The notes beneath the pieces were generated by a model, which was not told the origin of the DNA, searched no databases, and saw nothing but the letters and a program-made list of their open reading frames with translations. Shown here in pieces: positions 7,805 to 15,399 of a DNA stretch of 64,000 nt. The translations under genes and the position numbers were made by a program. Each line of letters opens with the position of its first letter. The first letter of the stretch is position 1. Source of the stretch: Armatimonadota bacterium (lineage in GTDB: Bacteria; Armatimonadota; Zipacnadia; JAUWAU01); NCBI GenBank assembly GCA_030601885.1, contig JAUWAU010000009.1, positions 1 to 64,000 of the forward strand, read 5' to 3'.

Positions 7805-8950
7805 TCAGACAGCCTCGCGGGCTATCTCGCGGACGGCTGCCATCGCCTGCTGGACATCGCCCTCCCTGGTGAAGGGCGATACGCTGAGGCGAACGGCGCC
7901 GCGTTGCAGCGTGCCCATGGTGGCGTGCGCCCACGCGGCACAGTGCAGCCCGGGGCGACTGATGATATCATGGGCGCTCTCCAGCCGCTCGGCAACCTCC
8001 GCTGAGTCCAGGTCGCCGATGTTGAATGCCACGAGCCCGACGCGCGCTGCCGCGTCTCGCATCCCGTACACAGTGATGCCGGGCGCGCCCTCGAGTCCGT
8101 CGAGCAACATCGCCGTGAGCTTGAGCTCGTGCTCTCTGAGCTTGTCGATCCCCTCGCTCGCGATGTACTCCAGGGCCGCTCCCAGGCCGGCGATCCCCGG
8201 CGTGTTGAGCGTACCTGCCTCGAAGCGGTCGGGGAGGAAGTCTGGCTGCACGTCGCTCCCGGAACGGCTGCCAGTTCCGCCGCGCCGCAGCGGCTCCACG
8301 TCGATCCCCTCACGGATGTACAAACCCCCCGTGCCCTGGGGGCCGAGCAGGCCCTTATGGCCGGTGAAGGCGAGCAGATCCATCCCGTCAGCCTGCACAT
8401 CTATGAGCAGGTGCCCGGCGGTCTGGCTTGCGTCAACGAGCATCGGGACGCCTCGGGCGTGTGCCGCAGCGCACAGTTTCGCGACCGGCAGGACTGTGCC
8501 GAGGACATTCGAAGCGTGGACGATAACGGCCAGTTTAGTGTCGCAGCGCATGGCGGCGGCGAATTGCTCCGCATCCAGCTCCCCGGTGGGCGCGCATTGG
8601 ACGCGCGTCAACTCGACACCGTTCGCCTCGAGCGCTCTGAGCGGCCGCGCGACGGCGTTGTGCTCGATGGTGGTCGTGACGACGTGGTCCCCCGGGTGCA
8701 GCATCCCCCGCAGCGCGGTATTCAGCGCGTCTGTAGCGTTGAGCGTGAAGACGACGCGGGACGGATCAGAAGCGTTCAGCAGCGCAGCGGCACGCTTCCG
8801 CGTCTCGTACACGATCCGGCTCGCCTGCAGCGACATGGCATGCCCGGAGCGCTGTGGGTTGCCTCCGGTTCGCTCCAGACACTCCTTCACGGCCTCCACA
8901 ACCCCGGGGGCTTTGGGGAAGGATGTCGCAGCGTTGTCCAGGTAGATCAT
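7805..8950 (-). CDS. Cysteine desulfurase-family aminotransferase class V
   Basis: 381 residues from ATG at 8950 (MIYLDNAATSFPKAP, the family's typical N-terminus). The frame stays open further upstream through palindromic repeats, but that extension is not conserved-looking. PLP-dependent: the Schiff-base lysine lies in TGHKGLLGPQG and the sulfur- or selenium-accepting cysteine in the RPGLHCA loop near the C-terminus. The subgroup with this loop and short length is the EF2568-like family, commonly found with YedF and SelD. It would release sulfur or selenium from (seleno)cysteine to a carrier. It follows yedF by 96 bases that contain a hairpin array. A general role in Fe-S or tRNA thiolation is the alternative. 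Confidence 0.88.
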   Translation of the reverse strand: MIYLDNAATSFPKAPGVVEAVKECLERTGGNPQRSGHAMSLQASRIVYETRKRAAALLNASDPSRVVFTLNATDALNTALRGMLHPGDHVVTTTIEHNAVARPLRALEANGVELTRVQCAPTGELDAEQFAAAMRCDTKLAVIVHASNVLGTVLPVAKLCAAAHARGVPMLVDASQTAGHLLIDVQADGMDLLAFTGHKGLLGPQGTGGLYIREGIDVEPLRRGGTGSRSGSDVQPDFLPDRFEAGTLNTPGIAGLGAALEYIASEGIDKLREHELKLTAMLLDGLEGAPGITVYGMRDAAARVGLVAFNIGDLDSAEVAERLESAHDIISRPGLHCAAWAHATMGTLQRGAVRLSVSPFTREGDVQQAMAAVREIAREAV

Positions 8951-8973
8951 GATGACAGGGGGCGGTTGTGTGG

Positions 8974-9033
8974 CGCAGCCTGCCAGGCTGCGGATCCTCG
9001 CCTGCTCAGGCGACAGGCTGGCGGCCTGTCCCA
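8974..9033. repeat. Cluster of three short palindromes
   Basis: Three adjacent hairpin-forming palindromes: CGCAGCCTG-C-CAGGCTGCG (8974-8992), CGCCTG..CAGGCG, and GACAGGC-N5-GCCTGTC. They lie between yedF and the desulfurase gene. The last is followed by CCACAC, as is the palindrome at 15333-15355, so they belong to one dispersed family. They could stabilise or terminate the upstream transcript. Confidence 0.6.
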
Positions 9034-9046
9034 CACTTCGCCGCAC

Positions 9047-9631
9047 CTAGACGGCGATCACCTTCGGCGACGCGGCCAGCGTCTCGACGATCTCCTGCAT
9101 GTTCGAGACTTCGCCGACGGCTAGTTTGTCCGCAAGCTTCAGGTGGTCCAGGCACGTGCCGCAGACGATGATCTCCACGCCTCGATCTGCCAGCTCCTGC
9201 AGCGTTTCAAGCACCTCTGAGCCGTCCGCCACCAGCTCGACGCCGCCGTTGGCGAAGATGACGGCGCTGGGAGGATCAGGCATCTGCGTGAGGCTGTACA
9301 GAAACGACTTCATGAGCATCTCGCCCAGCTCGTCGTAGCCTCGGCCGAACTGTTTTGACGATATGAAGACCGTCGTCGCCACTTGGGCATCCGCCGATTC
9401 TTCCGCCGCCGTCTCACCGGCTTTCTCGATGCGCACGGCGTACTCGCCGTCCCGCTCCTCGACGGCCACGGCACAGCCCATGCGGGCTGCCATGCGGGAG
9501 ATGTTCTTGGCCGATATCTCCTTGTCAACGAGCACTTCGAGCGTGCCCTCGCCCATGGACTGCAGCGCGCTGCGGGTCTCGATCACCGGCTTCGGGCACA
9601 CGAGTCCGCGACAGTCAACTTGACGTTCCAT
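9047..9631 (-). CDS. yedF: Sulfurtransferase-like selenium metabolism protein YedF
   Basis: 194 residues from ATG at 9631, preceded by a strong AAAGGAGG. Two parts are visible. Residues 1-75 are a TusA/SirA-like domain with the persulfide cysteine in DCRGLVCPKPV (about Cys6 and Cys11). Residues 95-194 are a DsrE-like domain (TTVFISSKQFGRG...LMKSFLYSLTQMP...FANGGVELV...IIVCGTCLDHLKL) with a second conserved-looking cysteine in CGTC. This TusA-DsrE fusion is the YedF family, known from selenium-using bacteria with SelD. It is flanked by a DUF3343 protein (overlapping) and an EF2568-like desulfurase, so it probably carries the sulfur or selenium they exchange. SelD itself is not in the window. 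Confidence 0.9.
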   Translation of the reverse strand: MERQVDCRGLVCPKPVIETRSALQSMGEGTLEVLVDKEISAKNISRMAARMGCAVAVEERDGEYAVRIEKAGETAAEESADAQVATTVFISSKQFGRGYDELGEMLMKSFLYSLTQMPDPPSAVIFANGGVELVADGSEVLETLQELADRGVEIIVCGTCLDHLKLADKLAVGEVSNMQEIVETLAASPKVIAV

Positions 9632-9905
9632 CGCTGCCTCCTTTGCTCTCTGCCCCGCTCCCAACGAACCGTGGACGGAAGTCATACGTGCCCGCCGGGC
9701 CGGCTCCGGTATTCTCAAGGCAACGGAGGGCCCCGTCCAGCACCTCGGGAGCCACCTGAATGGCGATGCCGCAGTCGGCCCGTATCACCGCAGGCTTGGG
9801 AATCACTCGATGCGCCACGCCGGCCGCTTTGAGCGCCTCCTCGGCCTGCAGCGCCCGATGGGTTGACTCGAACACGAGCAGCTTCGACCAGCCCTGCTCC
9901 GTCAC
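9615..9905 (-). CDS. DUF3343 putative Se/S carrier-like protein
   Basis: 96 residues, GTG start at 9905 behind AGGTGAGG. The N-terminus (KLLVFESTHRALQAEEALKAAG) and the RADCGIAIQV segment with its single conserved cysteine (about Cys45) are typical of DUF3343, small proteins proposed to carry sulfur or selenium. The gene overlaps the start of yedF by 17 bases, which indicates coupled translation. The last 20 residues (Gly/Ser-rich) look non-conserved and mostly cover the yedF ribosome binding site. It is the first gene of the sulfur/selenium set and possibly of the whole minus-strand run to 439. Confidence 0.85.
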   Translation of the reverse strand: MTEQGWSKLLVFESTHRALQAEEALKAAGVAHRVIPKPAVIRADCGIAIQVAPEVLDGALRCLENTGAGPAGTYDFRPRFVGSGAESKGGSDGTSS

Positions 9906-10002
9906 GTCCTCACCTGATCTCTGGTTCGACCAGCAAGTGTGTGTCTCCTGCGGCGCCGCCGCGAGATCGCGCGGAAGGAGGAACTCGCTGACGCAAGCCG
10001 CA

Positions 10003-10008
10003 ATTATA
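10003..10008 (-). promoter_or_regulatory. Possible -10 box for the DUF3343-yedF operon
   Basis: Reads TATAAT on the minus strand, about 100 bases upstream of the DUF3343 start, in the only A+T-rich patch of the divergent spacer. No convincing -35 box lies 16-18 bases upstream. Confidence 0.3.
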
Positions 10009-10075
10009 TGCTAAGTTGGGCCGGTGAGCACAGAATACGATCACGTCGGTACAGCATCGCCGAGAGGTGGTCCCA

Positions 10076-10894
10076 ATGACAATCCCCGCCGTTCGGTTCG
10101 GTGACCGCGAGGTGAGCCGTCTCGTCTGTGGCTCCAATCCCTTCATGGGCTACTCATATCGCTCTGAGGCTCATAGCCAATGGCAGCGCCAGCACTTCAC
10201 CCCGCAGCGCATCTCCGAGGTGCTGGAGAAATGCCTCGAGGTGGGTATCAACACCCTGGCGGGCAACTATGACGACGACCGCACACTCGCACGGGCGCTC
10301 GACATCCTTGAGAAGCGCACGGGACACCGCATGCAGTGGATCGCCTACACCCACGGCGGCCGCGGGGAGAACCAGGAAGACTCCATAGCAAGAATTGCGG
10401 ACGATGGTGCCTTCGCGTGCTACATCCAGGGCGGCGTGGTGGATTCTCAATTTCACTACAACTACGTCGGCTCCATCGTCCTCAATAGAGGGGATACCCT
10501 CGATCGCGTCATCCCGTGGTTAGCCCTCATACGCGAGAAGGGCATGCTGCCGGGCCTGGGGACGCACCGGCACCAGATCCTGCGACTCGCCGAGCAGCGG
10601 GGCTACGACACGGAGTTCTACGCCACGCCCTTCAACTTCAAGAACATCTACTGCTCCTATGCCGAGCAGTTCAAGGCCGTGCGCTCGACGCCCAAGCCCA
10701 TCGTTGCCATCAAGCCGCTCGGCGGCAGCGGCGAGATCAAGGCGCCCGACGCTCTGACGTGCTGCTTCACGGGTCTGAAGCCCACCGATGTGGTCGCCGT
10801 CGGCGTGGAGAACGAGCACATCGTTGAGCATAACGCGCGGCTGACCGTCGAGATCCTCGAGGCCCTCGGCACGCCGGAACCGGCGCTGGCGTAG
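10076..10894 (+). CDS. Aldo/keto reductase-like TIM-barrel protein of unknown function
   Basis: 272 residues from ATG at 10076 (a GTG three codons earlier is less well placed). The opening RFGDREVSRLVCGSNPFMGY resembles the first strand of aldo/keto reductases, followed by a regular alternation of helices and strands (LEKCLEVGINTLAGNYDDD..., MQWIAYTHGG, FACYIQGGVVDS, LPGLGTHRHQI, ATPFNFKNI, IVAIKPLGGSG). The classical AKR catalytic Asp-Tyr-Lys-His set is not obvious and no NADPH-binding C-terminal motif stands out. It may be a diverged barrel with another activity, perhaps aldolase- or isomerase-like. It is transcribed alone, divergent from the sulfur/selenium genes. Confidence 0.7.
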   Translation: MTIPAVRFGDREVSRLVCGSNPFMGYSYRSEAHSQWQRQHFTPQRISEVLEKCLEVGINTLAGNYDDDRTLARALDILEKRTGHRMQWIAYTHGGRGENQEDSIARIADDGAFACYIQGGVVDSQFHYNYVGSIVLNRGDTLDRVIPWLALIREKGMLPGLGTHRHQILRLAEQRGYDTEFYATPFNFKNIYCSYAEQFKAVRSTPKPIVAIKPLGGSGEIKAPDALTCCFTGLKPTDVVAVGVENEHIVEHNARLTVEILEALGTPEPALA

Positions 10895-10976
10895 GCTACT
10901 CTCCAGAACCTACCGTTGCTTCCCCTGAGGCAAGCTCGCCGGGCAGCTCACGCCGCAGGTGCCACTGCAAATCTGC

Positions 10977-11054
10977 TTGACAATTCTAGTAAAATATCTT
11001 ACATTGTAGTGGACCTCGCAACAATATACGTGGCATAATGGTAAAATATATTAC
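10977..11054 (+). promoter_or_regulatory. Promoter with two matching operators for the toxin-antitoxin operon
   Basis: TTGACA at 10977-10982 and TACATT at 11000-11005 are spaced 17 bases. A 14-base near-palindrome GTAAAATATCTTAC (10989-11002) fills the spacer. A second, GTAAAATATATTAC, occurs at 11041-11054 just before the ribosome binding site; the two differ at one base and are 52 bases apart, about five helical turns. This fits autorepression by the HTH antitoxin encoded downstream. The block is strikingly A+T-rich against its surroundings. Confidence 0.75.
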
Positions 11055-11066
11055 GGAGATGAGGAA

Positions 11067-11378
11067 GTGCGGGGATCGCCCGGTGGACTCGCACTCATAA
11101 AGAAGCTAGTGGCCGCTGAATCGTGGGATTTCAGCGACAAGGTACGCCAGTTCCTCAACCAAGGCGAGTATGCGCTCGAGGATCTGGAATCATGCGTGCT
11201 CACGGGAAGCGTTCGCAAGCGAGAGAAAGACGATGATGGCGAGGCTGTGGACGGGAACAAGTATACCATTGTCGGACGAGGCGTGAGTGGCTTGCCCTTC
11301 TATGTAGTCGGGAAGATCCTGAGGGGTGAGGAGAGCCATTACTTCTTCTTCATCACTGCCCGCGTAAGGAGGGTGTGA
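11067..11378 (+). CDS. Putative toxin, DUF4258/MqsR-like RelE-fold protein
   Basis: 103 residues with a GTG start at 11067, eight bases after GGAG. The core (YALEDLESCVLTGSVRKREKDDD...KYTIVGRGVSGLPFYVVGKI...YFFFITARV) resembles small DUF4258 proteins of the RelE/MqsR-type ribonuclease fold, which pair with YgiT-type zinc-finger HTH antitoxins. The gene ends three bases before the antitoxin start, the usual toxin-first order of this class. Likely role: mRNA cleavage when unbound. Catalytic residues are not fixed in this family, so activity is inferred from context. Confidence 0.78.
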   Translation: MRGSPGGLALIKKLVAAESWDFSDKVRQFLNQGEYALEDLESCVLTGSVRKREKDDDGEAVDGNKYTIVGRGVSGLPFYVVGKILRGEESHYFFFITARVRRV

Positions 11379-11381
11379 GCG

Positions 11382-11978
11382 ATGTTTGGCTACAAGTGCC
11401 AGGAGTGTCATCGTGGAACCGTGCGCGAAGCGACGCGCAAGGACTTCGAGGTGAAGTTCGACCGCATACCGTTCGTCGTCCCAGAGGCAGTAATCGGGGA
11501 GTGTGACGCTTGCGGAGCGGAGCATTTCCACGGTCGCGAGTACAAGCGCTGGCGGCAGCTGTTCGAGAAGCAGCAGGCCAAGACAGGTGGTGTGCTGTCG
11601 CCAGCGGACATCCGCGAGCTGCGCGAGGCGCTGGGCATGACCATGTCGGACTTCTCGGCGTTGATCGGCACGACGCGCCAATCCCTGCATCACTGGGAGA
11701 AGGAGGACCGCGAAGTGCCCCAGTCACGCATGGCGGATCTCATGATGCGGGTGCTGGAGGAAGGCGTGCGGCACGGAGCCGTGGACGTAGTGGCGTTTCT
11801 GCACGATAGAGCACGGGGAGCCGGCATTGAGCTGGCGGCGCCTCGCGCGGCGAGAGACGGCGCGCGCAGGAGCGGGCCTGCCTGGCCGGCGCCTGAGACG
11901 TACGACGGCCTCTATGGAATCGCCCGCCGGGAGTCACCCGCAAGCCCGTGCCTGCACACCATCGCCAGAGCCGCGTAG
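11382..11978 (+). CDS. MqsA/YgiT-type zinc-finger HTH antitoxin
   Basis: 198 residues; ATG follows AAGGAGGGTGTGAGCG. The N-terminal zinc site has two CxxC pairs (KCQEC, GECDACG; about residues 6-9 and 45-48). Residues 68-125 form an Xre-like helix-turn-helix (LREALGMTMSDFSALIGTTRQSLHHWEKE). It should neutralise the preceding toxin and repress the promoter through the two palindromes upstream. The HTH is followed by an unusual tail of about 60 residues rich in Arg, Ala and Pro that has no family counterpart I recognise, possibly from 3' frame change or fusion. The stop lies 13 bases before the ParA-like gene. Confidence 0.85.
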   Translation: MFGYKCQECHRGTVREATRKDFEVKFDRIPFVVPEAVIGECDACGAEHFHGREYKRWRQLFEKQQAKTGGVLSPADIRELREALGMTMSDFSALIGTTRQSLHHWEKEDREVPQSRMADLMMRVLEEGVRHGAVDVVAFLHDRARGAGIELAAPRAARDGARRSGPAWPAPETYDGLYGIARRESPASPCLHTIARAA

Positions 11979-11991
11979 GCGAGAACGCGGT

Positions 11992-12858
11992 ATGATTGCC
12001 ATGTTTGTCACGTTCTACTCGTACAAAGGCGGCGTCGGGCGGACCCTCGCAGTGGCCAACGTCGCCTATCTGCTCGCCACGCACGAGGAGCAGCCGTGCC
12101 GCGTGCTCGTGTGGGACTTTGACCTCGAGGCTCCCGGACTCCAGCACGTATTCAAGTGCAACTGGCGAGGCGAGCGGATAGGTTTCGTTGACTTCGTGCA
12201 CGAGTACGTCACCAAGGCTCGGATACCCGACATCCAGGACTACATCCACCCGACTGACGTGCAGAGCGTGGACATTCTGCCCGCCGGTAGCCTCACCAAG
12301 CGGTACTCGCAGAAGCTGGAGGCGATCGACTGGGAGGAAGTGTACGAGAGGCGTCGTGGCTACGACTTCATCAACGCGGTGCGATCTGCGATCGCCGAGA
12401 TGGGAGCCGAGGACGGCCCCCCGACTTATGACTACGTGCTCATTGATGCCCGGACAGGCTACAGCGATGTGGGAGGGATCTGCGTCCAGCAGCTTCCCGA
12501 CGTCGTTGTGCTGATGTTCAGACTGAACGATCAGAACATCAGAGGAAGCGCCGAGGTCTACAAGACGATACAGTCGTACGCTGCGAAGCGCGAGGACAGG
12601 CACATAGACGTCGTGCCCGTCATCAGCCCGGCGTGGCCCTTCGGCATCGCGGAAGCGAAGAAGTACGTGGAGAGGGCCCAGAAGGCTTTCGGGGGCAGAA
12701 GGCTGCTGACTATCACCTTCGAGGCAGCGCTCACGTACGGGGAGAAGATCATCGCGCGTGAGCGCGAGCGGTATCCCACTGGCCTCCGGATCTGTGACGA
12801 CTACGGCAGACTCGCAGAGGAGATCAGGAGCCTCAACGAGTTCGATCCCCTCACATGA
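11992..12858 (+). CDS. ParA/MinD-like P-loop ATPase (KGGVGRT type)
   Basis: 288 residues from ATG at 11992. The deviant Walker A is YSYKGGVGRTLAVANVA at about residues 9-25, followed by DFDLEAPGL (A'-type Asp) and the hydrophobic strand DYVLIDARTGYSDVG (Walker B region). Close relatives carry MFVTFYSYKGGVGRT and often sit with TPR or effector-type partners in conflict-related neighbourhoods rather than in chromosome partition. Its stop overlaps the start of a decayed TPR gene (ATGA at 12855-12858), so the two were translationally coupled. It follows the toxin-antitoxin pair by 13 bases. No ParB or centromere-like repeats are present, so a partition role is unlikely. Confidence 0.82.
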   Translation: MIAMFVTFYSYKGGVGRTLAVANVAYLLATHEEQPCRVLVWDFDLEAPGLQHVFKCNWRGERIGFVDFVHEYVTKARIPDIQDYIHPTDVQSVDILPAGSLTKRYSQKLEAIDWEEVYERRRGYDFINAVRSAIAEMGAEDGPPTYDYVLIDARTGYSDVGGICVQQLPDVVVLMFRLNDQNIRGSAEVYKTIQSYAAKREDRHIDVVPVISPAWPFGIAEAKKYVERAQKAFGGRRLLTITFEAALTYGEKIIARERERYPTGLRICDDYGRLAEEIRSLNEFDPLT

Positions 12859-13263
12859 GTCGAGACGTGTCCCTCGCCGCCGACGAGGACAAGGCCTGGA
12901 GTCTACTTACCACGCTGGTGAGGTTGCGCCCTCGAGTTAGCTCCACAGGACACGTCATTCCGGCTCGAACGCGCCAAGGTGCTGGCGCAGGACGCCTGCT
13001 ATGAGCAGGCGCTGGCGGAGACGGAGCGTCTGCTGAAGCTCGATCCTGATAGCGCGGAAGCGCACACGTTGCCTTGAGCGGCTGAATCGTCTTGATTAGG
13101 CCATCCGCGAATCAGAGCGTGCCATGGGCCTGCAACCCGATCACTCTGGTCTCGTGCTCGAGGTATACCCTCGCTCGCGTCGCGTATCCGCTATTGCGAG
13201 CGTGCACGCGCAGAGCTCGACCAGCTCAGCCTCCCCCTGCCGTACGCGGCCTATCCGCAATGA
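12855..13263 (+). pseudogene. Decayed TPR-repeat partner of the ParA-like ATPase
   Basis: Begins with an ATG overlapping the ATPase stop. Frame-by-frame reading recovers one degraded protein: MSRDVSLAADEDKAWSLL in the first frame; then, after a shift near 12923, ALELAPQDTSFRLERAKVLA and YEQALAETERLLKLDPDSAE; then, after a shift near 13073, LERLNRLD, an in-frame TAG at 13097-13099, and AIRESERAMGLQPDH; finally a third frame ending AELDQLSLPLPYAAYPQ with a stop at 13261-13263. The A-x3-E...L-x-L-DP pattern is that of tetratricopeptide repeats. At least three frameshifts and one stop mean it is dead or very badly sequenced. It abuts the convergent lyase gene. Confidence 0.8.
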
Positions 13264-13270
13264 CCGCGTC

Positions 13271-15163
13271 TTAGCTCAGGTCCACCCGGCCCCGGGTCAG
13301 GTCGAACCTCACGCTGCGCCGCCGATCCCCAACGCTGACCTCCAACGTCACCTGCGCATCGCTCTCCTCAACGACCTTTGCCTCCAGCGGCGCCTGGTCG
13401 TCCGCCTTTCGCGCCCGCAGCACGATGATGATGCGCGCAGCGGTCGCCTTATGCAACGGCGAGACGCTCACGTAGCGGAAGCTGGGCGAGCGCGCGCCGC
13501 TGCTTGAGGGGTAGTTGGTGCGGCGGTCTACCTTGGCGATGGTCCGGCCCGTCTCGTCCGTCGGCAGCACGAAGAGCATGTCTGCTGCGGCGCCCTCGTT
13601 GGTCACCGTTAACAGCCCATTCTCGCCCGCCGACAGCTCCCCGGCATACTGGAACAGCGCCTCGAACTCGCTGGGCTCCGCTGCGGCGAGGTCGTCCAGG
13701 ATGACGAAGCAGTCCGGCTTCAGGAACACGACGTAACGCAGGAACTTCGTGAGCGCATCACCGTAGGCCGGCGCCCCGTCCGCAACCAGGTAGTCGTAAG
13801 CGTCCTGCGTCTCCAGCTTCAGGATCTCGCCATAGTGCTCCTCGCCGTACTGCTGCCCTCGGCCGTTCACAAGCACTGTACTGTGGGCGATGGTATCGTT
13901 GGCATCGTAATCCCAGCGCGGCCCGCGCGTGCTGAAGAATCCGTAGGCGTGGGCGTACGTCCAGGAGCCGGTGTCGATGATCAACGCCTTGCCGAAGGCG
14001 CTGAGCATGAACGAGTTGATGTCCAGGTGGCTGTGGTTCGCGGTCGTCGGCCCGCTCTTGAAGCCGAGGAACACGTCGTCGGCCTCCCAGCCCGTGCGCA
14101 TGATGCCTATCTGGATGCCTCTGAAGAGCTTCGCCTTCGGCAGCTCTGTCGGGGGCGCCGTCGGGGCGTCAGGATCGAACCACGCCAGATCGGTCACCGA
14201 CGGCCGAAAGTGCTGCCTGGCATACCACTGCCAATGCGGGCTACGCGTACCGGCCGCCAGCACGGCCATGAGCCACGGGTTGGGCCGCCTGGAGTGGCAG
14301 TCGGCGAAATCGAAACAGCCTCCATCCGGCGTGATCGTGTACAGCCCAAAGTCGCCGGTCACCTTCACATACGGATGCTGGAAGAGATCCACTGCCCCGC
14401 CGGAGACATTCTTGAGCGTGAGCCCAAAGCGCAGGGCCCTCCCGATGCCGTACGCCCAATAGCCGACGCCCTCATCCCAGCCACCATCGATGCCACCGCG
14501 GTCGAGCACCACCAGGCAGCCGTTCACGGCCTCCTCGAGGGCAGCTCTCGCGTCGGGATAGTCCTCCATTACAGCCAGCGCGCCGATGCCCATCTCGCCG
14601 CAGATCACCGAGCGCCAGTTGTGCGTCGAGCGCGCCCACCACTCGGACTGCTTTGAGTGAATGTCGAGGAAGAGCCTCACCCCGCGGTCCAGTATGGCCG
14701 TACGGATGGTGTCACGCTCCTCGGGGGTCAGATACTCGTACAGATAGTCGTAGGCGGTGCCCAACTCGGCGATGCGTCCGGCCACGCGTAGGTCCACCAC
14801 CAGCGGCTTGTGATGCTCGTACACCCAGTCGGGCTGCGCAATGATGGCTTCGACCTTCTGCTTCGCCCGCTCGGCGCACGTGGTGTCGCCGGTCATCAGA
14901 TACGCCAGACACAACTCCTCCAGGCCGGCGCGGTCGTTCTCACCGGCCCCCTCGAGCCGCTTCCAAAGCGCCTCGTCGGCCTGGGCCCGCTGCCGGAGGG
15001 CCGGGATGTCGGGCTTGGAGAAGTACAGCCTCGGATGTGAGGCATCCGTCGGCAGGTCCCAGGCCCGCACGGCGGCGATGAAGTCCGGCCGCGCCATCGC
15101 CTGCCCGATGGCAGGCGCCACGGCGATGAGCAGCATTGCTGCGCAGAGCGTCAGTGTAGTCAT
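13271..15163 (-). CDS. Secreted heparinase II/III-like polysaccharide lyase
   Basis: 630 residues from ATG at 15163 with AGGAGG upstream and a clear Sec signal (MTTLTLCAAMLLIAVAPAIG). Residues about 35-330 form the helical alpha/alpha toroid (HPRLYFSKPDIPALRQRAQ, STHNWRSVICGEMGIGAL, GGWDEGVGYWAYGIG). Residues about 370-620 form the beta-sandwich with NHSHLDINSFMLSAFGKALIID, carrying the Asn-His and His candidates used in heparinase II/alginate-lyase-like enzymes. It would cleave uronic-acid polysaccharides by beta-elimination outside the cytoplasm. Target polymer is unknown. It is convergent with the ParA/TPR island and divergent from the dehydrogenase set. Confidence 0.87.
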   Translation of the reverse strand: MTTLTLCAAMLLIAVAPAIGQAMARPDFIAAVRAWDLPTDASHPRLYFSKPDIPALRQRAQADEALWKRLEGAGENDRAGLEELCLAYLMTGDTTCAERAKQKVEAIIAQPDWVYEHHKPLVVDLRVAGRIAELGTAYDYLYEYLTPEERDTIRTAILDRGVRLFLDIHSKQSEWWARSTHNWRSVICGEMGIGALAVMEDYPDARAALEEAVNGCLVVLDRGGIDGGWDEGVGYWAYGIGRALRFGLTLKNVSGGAVDLFQHPYVKVTGDFGLYTITPDGGCFDFADCHSRRPNPWLMAVLAAGTRSPHWQWYARQHFRPSVTDLAWFDPDAPTAPPTELPKAKLFRGIQIGIMRTGWEADDVFLGFKSGPTTANHSHLDINSFMLSAFGKALIIDTGSWTYAHAYGFFSTRGPRWDYDANDTIAHSTVLVNGRGQQYGEEHYGEILKLETQDAYDYLVADGAPAYGDALTKFLRYVVFLKPDCFVILDDLAAAEPSEFEALFQYAGELSAGENGLLTVTNEGAAADMLFVLPTDETGRTIAKVDRRTNYPSSSGARSPSFRYVSVSPLHKATAARIIIVLRARKADDQAPLEAKVVEESDAQVTLEVSVGDRRRSVRFDLTRGRVDLS

Positions 15164-15332
15164 GAGATCCGATACCTCCTGCCCTCTGACACCAGGACGG
15201 CTTCGCTGGTGGGCTGGACGCCTCCTGCTCGGACCGTTCGGGAAACGCCCGGCGAGGGATAGGGGCGACCGACGTGGAAGCCTATCTACGTAACCACCAG
15301 AGACCGTGCTCTGCTCAGGGGCCAACACCGTA

Positions 15333-15355
15333 CACGGCTTGCCGGGCAAGCCGTG
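15333..15355. repeat. 23 bp perfect palindrome
   Basis: CACGGCTTGCC-G-GGCAAGCCGTG in the divergent spacer between the lyase and the dehydrogenase, followed by CCACAC like the palindrome cluster at 8974-9033. Probably a dispersed extragenic palindrome rather than a gene-specific operator. Confidence 0.6.
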
Positions 15356-15399
15356 CCACACTCAGGTGGAGCGCAGCATAGCACAAGGAGCGACGCGCG

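Noticed and set aside
7805-9046. Longer start for the cysteine desulfurase-family gene
   Set aside because: The extension reads through palindromic repeats and precedes MIYLDNAAT, the conserved N-terminus of the family.
11992-12858. ParA-like gene as evidence of a plasmid or chromosome origin
   Set aside because: No ParB, no centromere-like iterons and no replication genes. The KGGVGRT type with TPR partner belongs to a different context.
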